NCBI GenBank assembly: GCA_025362825.1
Contig: JANYFF010000304.1
Location: 1 to 11,456 of the forward strand
Length of the DNA: 11,456 bases
Direction of reading: 5' to 3'
DNA from: Polaromonas sp.
GTDB taxonomy: Bacteria > Pseudomonadota > Gammaproteobacteria > Burkholderiales > Burkholderiaceae_C
Numbering within the stretch: the first letter of the stretch is position 1; the number at the start of each line of letters is the position of its first letter. A model generated the notes under the pieces. That model was not told the origin of the DNA. It saw only the letters and a program-made list of their open reading frames with translations, and did not search any database. This document shows, piece after piece, positions 8,205 through 11,456 of the stretch. The position numbers and the translations under genes are program-made.

Positions 8205-8495
8205 ATGAAACCATCATTCGCACTGAACCAAAAACGCGCCGCCATCCGTGAGGTGACCAGTCGTTGCCGTGCCACGAACCCGCGCGTCTTTGGCTCTGTG
8301 CTGCACGGCAACGACCACGAGGGGAGCGACCTTGATTTGCTGGTGGATGCACTGCCCGGTGCGACTTTGTTCGACCTGGGTGGCTTGCAAGACGAGCTCG
8401 AAGAGCTGCTGGGTGTGCGGGTTGACCTGCTCACACCTCATGACTTGCCTTTAAAGTTTCGCGCACAAGTGATCTCAGAGGCCGTGCCGGTATGA
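8205..8495 (+). CDS. mntA: MntA-like minimal nucleotidyltransferase, antitoxin of a type VII system
   Basis: A 96-residue nucleotidyltransferase of the DNA polymerase beta superfamily. The signature GSX10DXD is exact: G30-S31, ten residues, D42-L-D44, in FGSVLHGNDHEGSDLDLLVD; D74 in VRVDLLTP fits the third metal ligand. In characterised HepT-MntA pairs the MNT protein transfers AMP groups to a tyrosine of the HEPN toxin and so silences it. That role is inferred from the families and from the neighbour. The protein is of the short 'minimal' type, smaller than the Shewanella MntA as I remember it. Its TGA stop overlaps the ATG of hepT (ATGA, 8492-8495), which couples their translation. Here the antitoxin gene comes first. 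Confidence 0.86.
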   Translation: MKPSFALNQKRAAIREVTSRCRATNPRVFGSVLHGNDHEGSDLDLLVDALPGATLFDLGGLQDELEELLGVRVDLLTPHDLPLKFRAQVISEAVPV

Positions 8496-8857
8496 ACACG
8501 AATAAGCTGCTGGACTACCTGGGGCATATGCAATCTGCCACCAAAGACGCCTGTGGTTTCATTGTGGGCATGAGCGGGACGGAGTTCCTCGGCGACAGGC
8601 GAAGCCAGAATGCCGTGGTGATGAGCCTGATAGTTCTGGGAGAGGCAGCGGCCAAGGTGATGGACATGTATCCGGACTTTGTGGCCCTCCATCCAGAGAT
8701 TCCATGGCGAAACATGCGGGGCATGCGTAACCGCATCACGCACGGTTATTTCGAAGTGAATTTTGAAATGGTTTGGGAGACCGTCACAACGGCACTACCA
8801 GAGCTCATGACACAACTGCCTGCTGCGCGTACAGACGCAGATTCCAAAAAGGCATAA
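8492..8857 (+). CDS. hepT: HepT-like HEPN ribonuclease toxin (DUF86 family), type VII system
   Basis: A 121-residue, mostly helical HEPN-domain protein. Residues 79-86 read RNRITHGY, an exact R-x4-H-x-Y motif (R79, H84, Y86). In the family Arg and His form the RNase active site, and the Tyr is the residue AMP-modified by MntA; this is known for homologues and inferred here. The approach WRNMRGMRNRITHGYF is typical of DUF86 proteins. It overlaps the upstream mntA by four bases. No membrane segment. The C-terminal tail (about 108-121, DADSKKA end) is hydrophilic and probably disordered. All motif residues are intact, so the toxin is expected to be active. Beside a restriction system this suggests anti-phage defence or stabilisation of the block. 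Confidence 0.87.
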   Translation: MNTNKLLDYLGHMQSATKDACGFIVGMSGTEFLGDRRSQNAVVMSLIVLGEAAAKVMDMYPDFVALHPEIPWRNMRGMRNRITHGYFEVNFEMVWETVTTALPELMTQLPAARTDADSKKA

Positions 8858-9087
8858 ACCTCTTTGCGGGTCATCAAAACGGGTTGAGAAGAAGTAGACG
8901 GCTGCCAGCACAAGCGGAGTGCCACTGGCGCTTTCAATTCAGGACCAGCAAGTCCTTTCGTTAAATGTGGGCGACCATGATGCAGTTTATTGATACATCG
9001 CATCCGGCATTACGGGCACTTTCCGACCCGCTTTGACAGTCAAAACGAGCTCCCGCCCCGGTAAAACCTGCATCTTCAGCTATTATT
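8858..9087. other. Non-coding gap between hepT and the hydrolase gene
   Basis: 230 bases between convergent genes with no convincing ORF. It holds a stem-loop AGGAC-CAGCAA-GTCCT followed by TTCGTT (8941-8956), a weak candidate terminator for the mntA-hepT transcript, and a perfect inverted repeat TTTGAC-A-GTCAAA (9032-9044). A 23-codon reading frame at 8965-9036 has no ribosome-binding site and is not called. Palindrome copy 3 begins at 9079, at the far side of the gap. Confidence 0.55.
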
Positions 9088-9095
9088 TCAATAGC
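9079..9095. repeat. Short palindromic repeat, copy 3 (GCTATTATTTCAATAGC)
   Basis: Same 5-base arms and 7-base centre as copies 1 and 2. On the minus strand it reads GCTATTGAAATAATAGC and contains the TGA stop (9088-9090) of the hydrolase gene, so, as with copy 1 and hpnE, the palindrome supplies the end of the gene. Confidence 0.65.
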
Positions 9096-9987
9096 AAGGC
9101 ACGCGTTCAACAAGTTCTGCTGCTTCAATAAACGCCGCCACTTTTTCAAGCTGGTCAGGCACATTCAGCGCGGGTGCATGGCCGCAGCCTTCAATCTCCA
9201 CCACCTGCGCCCGGCCCAAAGAGCCTGGACCTCGGCGCAGCATTTCGGTGGTGGTTTCGCGCAGCACCAGGTCTGACTCTGCGCCGCGCAGGCACAGCAC
9301 TGGCACCTTGATCTGGTCGTAATGGTCCCATATCAAATAGTCGTCCGGGTGGCTGATGAACTGCTGCACCATGGCCGGGTCGTAATGCGGTGTCACTCGG
9401 CCATCAGGCAAGCGGCGCGTTGAGGTTTCCGTCAAGCGGCGCCACTGGGCGTCTGTCAGGATGCCGAACGATTTATAGACCATGCGGAAGAACGCCTCCA
9501 GCTCCGCCACCGTGTTAAAGGTGGGCGGGCTGCCGGCATAAGCCTTGATGCGGGTAATCGCCGCATCGGCCAGTTGCGGGGCGTTGTCGTTGAGCGTCAG
9601 GCTCTGGATGCGCCGCTTCATGCCGGGCTGAAACAGCCCCGACGCGCACACGGTACCAATTGCGCCGCCCATAGAGGTGCCTACCCAGTGCGCTTTCTCA
9701 ATCTTCAGATGGTCAAACAGTGCCGCCGCAATGCGTGCGTAAAACCGCAGGCAGTATTCCTGTGCCGGCCGCGGGCTCCATTGGCTCAGGCCACGCCCGA
9801 TGGTATCGGGGCAAATCACCCGGTAGCGGGTGGCCAGGTGCGCTGCCAGCTCGTCCATGTCGCGCCCGGTGCGTGCCAGGCCATGCCAGGCAATCACCGT
9901 GCGCTCATGCTGCGCACCCCATTGCGTGTAGTGGATCTCGCGACCCACGCAATTGATGTAGTGCGAGGTGAGTGGCGGGATGGGCAT
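9088..9987 (-). CDS. Alpha/beta-hydrolase fold protein of unknown substrate
   Basis: A 299-residue soluble alpha/beta hydrolase. The nucleophile elbow GTSMGG places Ser at S105; the acid is probably D239 (GAESDLVL) and the His H270 (EGCGHAPAL), giving a complete Ser-Asp-His triad in the expected order. HG at 35-36 fits the oxyanion-hole strand turn, and CPDTIGRGLSQW (59-70) is the usual strand-4 region. A helical cap lies at about 135-215. No signal peptide, so it acts in the cytosol. The family includes esterases, C-C bond hydrolases and haloalkane-type enzymes, and nothing visible picks one. Start ATG 9987 lies 47 bases after the substrate-binding-protein gene in the same direction, so the two may be an operon. 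Confidence 0.85.
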   Translation of the reverse strand: MPIPPLTSHYINCVGREIHYTQWGAQHERTVIAWHGLARTGRDMDELAAHLATRYRVICPDTIGRGLSQWSPRPAQEYCLRFYARIAAALFDHLKIEKAHWVGTSMGGAIGTVCASGLFQPGMKRRIQSLTLNDNAPQLADAAITRIKAYAGSPPTFNTVAELEAFFRMVYKSFGILTDAQWRRLTETSTRRLPDGRVTPHYDPAMVQQFISHPDDYLIWDHYDQIKVPVLCLRGAESDLVLRETTTEMLRRGPGSLGRAQVVEIEGCGHAPALNVPDQLEKVAAFIEAAELVERVPCY

Positions 9988-10034
9988 GCGTTTGGTTTCT
10001 TTTTATTGTTCTTGTGCGCTGGCGCCGTTGCCGG

Positions 10035-11174
10035 CTATTTCAGCAACTTTCCAGTGCTGCCGATTACCGTCACCTCGACATAACGCGAGCCGATGCGGTT
10101 GCTCGGCGAGTAACCTACTGTGATACCGCCGGTGTCGTAACTGCCCATGGACTCCAGCGCCTTGACCACCTTGGCCCGCGTGGGATTGGGACCGGCACGC
10201 CGCAAGGCTTCGACCAGCACCTTGGCCCCGACAAACTCCTCAAAACTGGTGTAGTTGATGAGCTCCTTGGGGGCATATTTTTTCAGCAGCGTCTGGTACT
10301 CGCGCACCACGGGCAGATTGGCCATGTAGGGATAAGGCACCACCTGGCTGATGCCAAGTCCATGGGCGTTTTTGATGCCGGCCAGCTTGACCAGTTCAGC
10401 CGGGTCAACCACCGAAATGTTGTACATCTGCGCGCCACCACCGCTTTCACGGTAGAGCCGCATAAAGGCGGCGGTAGATTTGTTTACCGACACCATGATG
10501 ATGGCCTGTGCGTCCGACGCTTTGATCTTTTTAACGGCTTCTTCAACCTTGTCGGTGTTGCGCTCGTAGCCCGCAGCAACGCTCAAGTTCAGGCTGCGTT
10601 TGGCCAGCGCGTTGGTCACACCCAGCAGACCGGCCTTGCCGAAACCGTCGTCCTGATACATCACGGCGATTCGCTTCATGCCCAGTGTGGTCAGTTGTTG
10701 CACCATGTGTTCTGCTTCGTCCGCATAGCCCGCACGCACATGAAAAATCCACGGGTTAAACGGGTTGCGCAGCGATTCACCGCCTGTGTAGGGTGCCACC
10801 AGGGCAGCGCCACCTACATCGAGCACCCCATCGGTCAAGAGCTGGGTCACATTGGCGGTGCCGGCAAAACCAAACAGTGCCACAACCTCTGGCTGGGCCA
10901 GCATTTCACGCGTCAGGCGAACGGTCTCGGAAACCTTGTACCCATCGTCAACCACTTCGTGCCGTATCTTTGCGCCATGTATGCCGCCCTGCGCATTGAT
11001 GGCATCGAAATAAATCTGTCCGCCCACCACCATCTGGTGACCGGTACTGGCAAGCACGCCAGACAGTGGCGCGACCTGGCCAATCACCAGTTCTGCGGCC
11101 GGCGCAAGGCTGCCTACGCAGCACAGTACCAGGGTAGCCAGCATATTGCTGCCCCATGTTTTGAATGTTTTCAT
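10035..11174 (-). CDS. Periplasmic LivK/BraC-type ABC-transporter substrate-binding protein
   Basis: A 379-residue type I periplasmic binding protein of the branched-chain amino acid (Leu/Ile/Val-binding) group. It begins with a classical signal peptide: K2 and K5, a hydrophobic stretch MLATLVLCCVGSLAPAA, and probable cleavage after A27. The mature protein opens ELVIGQVAPLSG, followed by ...GGQIYFDAINAQGGIHGAKI (51-70), the usual start of this family. LFGFAGTANV (100-109) and RIAVMYQDDGFG (168-179) are typical hinge/lobe segments. Paralogues in Burkholderiales bind amino acids, aromatic acids, amides or urea, so the ligand is open. A good ribosome-binding site, GGAG (11182-11185), lies seven bases before the ATG. 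No permease or ATPase genes are visible here; they are outside the window or encoded elsewhere. Confidence 0.92.
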   Translation of the reverse strand: MKTFKTWGSNMLATLVLCCVGSLAPAAELVIGQVAPLSGVLASTGHQMVVGGQIYFDAINAQGGIHGAKIRHEVVDDGYKVSETVRLTREMLAQPEVVALFGFAGTANVTQLLTDGVLDVGGAALVAPYTGGESLRNPFNPWIFHVRAGYADEAEHMVQQLTTLGMKRIAVMYQDDGFGKAGLLGVTNALAKRSLNLSVAAGYERNTDKVEEAVKKIKASDAQAIIMVSVNKSTAAFMRLYRESGGGAQMYNISVVDPAELVKLAGIKNAHGLGISQVVPYPYMANLPVVREYQTLLKKYAPKELINYTSFEEFVGAKVLVEALRRAGPNPTRAKVVKALESMGSYDTGGITVGYSPSNRIGSRYVEVTVIGSTGKLLK

Positions 11175-11181
11175 GATTTGT

Positions 11182-11185
11182 CTCC
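11182..11185 (-). promoter_or_regulatory. Shine-Dalgarno of the substrate-binding-protein gene
   Basis: GGAG on the minus strand, seven bases upstream of ATG 11174. It fixes the start and agrees with the signal peptide beginning there. Confidence 0.7.
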
Positions 11186-11195
11186 AGCTTGTAAT

Positions 11196-11209
11196 GCCTG
11201 AGCTCAGGC
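11196..11209. promoter_or_regulatory. Perfect 14-bp palindrome in the leader of the binding-protein gene
   Basis: GCCTGAGCTCAGGC is a perfect palindrome with no central spacer, ending 10 bases before the Shine-Dalgarno of the minus-strand gene. Its position fits an operator for a dimeric regulator. It could also form a small RNA hairpin near the ribosome-binding site. Function is inferred from position only. Confidence 0.4.
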
Positions 11210-11231
11210 TTTGGGTGGTCCCTGAAATCCT

Positions 11232-11263
11232 GCGGCGCCAGGCCGCCCCACTACGCTGGTGGG
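11232..11263. other. Two abutting small inverted repeats in the leader
   Basis: GCGGC-GCCAG-GCCGC (11232-11246) is followed directly by CCCAC-TACGCTG-GTGGG (11247-11263). Each has perfect 5-bp arms. They lie between the 14-bp palindrome and the large hairpin. Short G-C-rich stems are common by chance in such DNA, so individually they are weak; the stacking is what stands out. Confidence 0.4.
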
Positions 11264-11266
11264 AAC

Positions 11267-11308
11267 ATCACCCCGGCAGCTAGCGTTAACCGCCAGCACC
11301 AGGGTGAT
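11267..11308 (-). other. Long RNA hairpin (18 bp, one bulge) after an upstream gene
   Basis: On the minus strand the two 18/19-base arms pair around the loop GTTAA (outer arms ATCACCC/GGGTGAT, inner arms GCTGGCG/CGCTAGC) with one bulged T and three G-U pairs. The minus-strand reading starts five bases after the stop of the unidentified upstream gene. No T-run follows on that strand (GTTCCC), so it is not a standard intrinsic terminator; it may protect a 3' end or belong to the leader of the binding-protein gene. Confidence 0.55.
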
Positions 11309-11313
11309 CGCTT

Positions 11314-11456
11314 TTAGTTCGGTACAGCGAGCGAGGTGCCCGTAAAACCGATCTGGTCGCCTGCTGGAGGTGCAGCGCTGATGGCCGGCACGTTGGCGCC
11401 GGTAATCGCTGGCGCCGCACCCGGCGCGCCGCCGCGAACGGTGGTACGCACTACTT
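11314..11456 (-). CDS. 3' end of an unrecognised gene (start outside window)
   Basis: Reading the minus strand in from the right edge, one frame is open for 46 codons and ends in TAA (11314-11316). The peptide is rich in Ala, Gly, Pro and Thr and closes with QIGFTGTSLAVPN. By hand count 31 of 46 third positions are G or C, compatible with coding in this GC-rich DNA but not decisive. The large hairpin begins five bases after the stop, as expected for the end of a transcript. The composition recalls low-complexity C-termini of surface, secreted or pilin-like proteins, but I do not recognise the family. It is co-directional with the binding-protein gene, whose start lies 139 bases downstream. 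Confidence 0.45.
   Translation of the reverse strand, partial: VVRTTVRGGAPGAAPAITGANVPAISAAPPAGDQIGFTGTSLAVPN

Noticed and set aside
8965..9036. A 23-codon ORF starting MWATMMQFIDTSHPAL after hepT
   Set aside because: It has no ribosome-binding site and resembles no peptide family I know; too short to support.
10024..10035. GCCG-TTGC-CGGC stem at the end of the binding-protein gene as a terminator
   Set aside because: Only four base pairs and no T-run after it; likely chance, and it would separate two genes that look co-transcribed.
9972..11201. A 409-codon open frame on the plus strand opposite the binding-protein gene
   Set aside because: It mirrors a minus-strand gene with a signal peptide, good ribosome-binding site and family motifs. 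Long antisense frames are common in GC-rich DNA, and its translation shows no recognisable domain.
1..11456. CRISPR array, tRNA, rRNA, insertion sequence, integron attC site or phage integration site
   Set aside because: I looked for regularly spaced repeats, transposase or integrase motifs and GTTRRRY-type core sites. The GTTAAC in the 11267-11308 hairpin does not fit the attC core, and nothing else qualified.

Overview
The window looks like chromosome of a GC-rich beta-proteobacterium, most likely Comamonadaceae (Polaromonas/Rhodoferax-like). This rests on codon use, the kinds of proteins encoded, and a short GCTAT-N7-ATAGC palindrome, seen three times here, that resembles intergenic repeats I remember from that family. 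The genus cannot be fixed from the sequence alone.

Layout. (1) 1-1948, plus strand: the 3' part of hpnD and the complete hpnE, two steps of the bacterial route from farnesyl diphosphate to squalene. (2) 2013-2735, minus strand: a HAD phosphatase resembling YigB, convergent with hpnE and ended by a small stem-loop. (3) 2768-4401, plus strand: hemH (ferrochelatase, last step of haem synthesis), divergent from the HAD gene by only 32 bases, then a free-standing GAF-domain protein. (4) 4402-9087: an accessory block with a large MmeI-like (type IIL) restriction-modification protein followed by a two-gene mntA-hepT (type VII) toxin-antitoxin operon. The two ends of this block carry copies of the palindrome in opposite orientation. 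(5) 9088-11174, minus strand: an alpha/beta hydrolase and, upstream of it in the same direction, a periplasmic LivK/BraC-type substrate-binding protein with a signal peptide. (6) 11175-11456: a leader rich in inverted repeats, then the last 46 codons of an unrecognised minus-strand gene that runs off the window.

How the parts work together. hpnD-hpnE supply squalene for hopanoids. The MmeI-like protein would methylate host DNA and cut unmodified DNA as one polypeptide. HepT-MntA is a toxin with an enzyme that neutralises it, and the pair fits an anti-phage or stabilisation role beside the restriction system. The hydrolase and the binding protein may be a small uptake/processing unit of unknown substrate.

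Most notable: the restriction protein's family-like N-terminus seems to extend upstream of its first usable start codon; a C8 tract and a low-GC stretch lie in its target-recognition part; two of the three palindromes contain the stop codon of the gene they end; and an 18-bp hairpin upstream of the binding-protein gene pairs well only as minus-strand RNA. I see no clearly new system. The block combines known families in an interesting setting.
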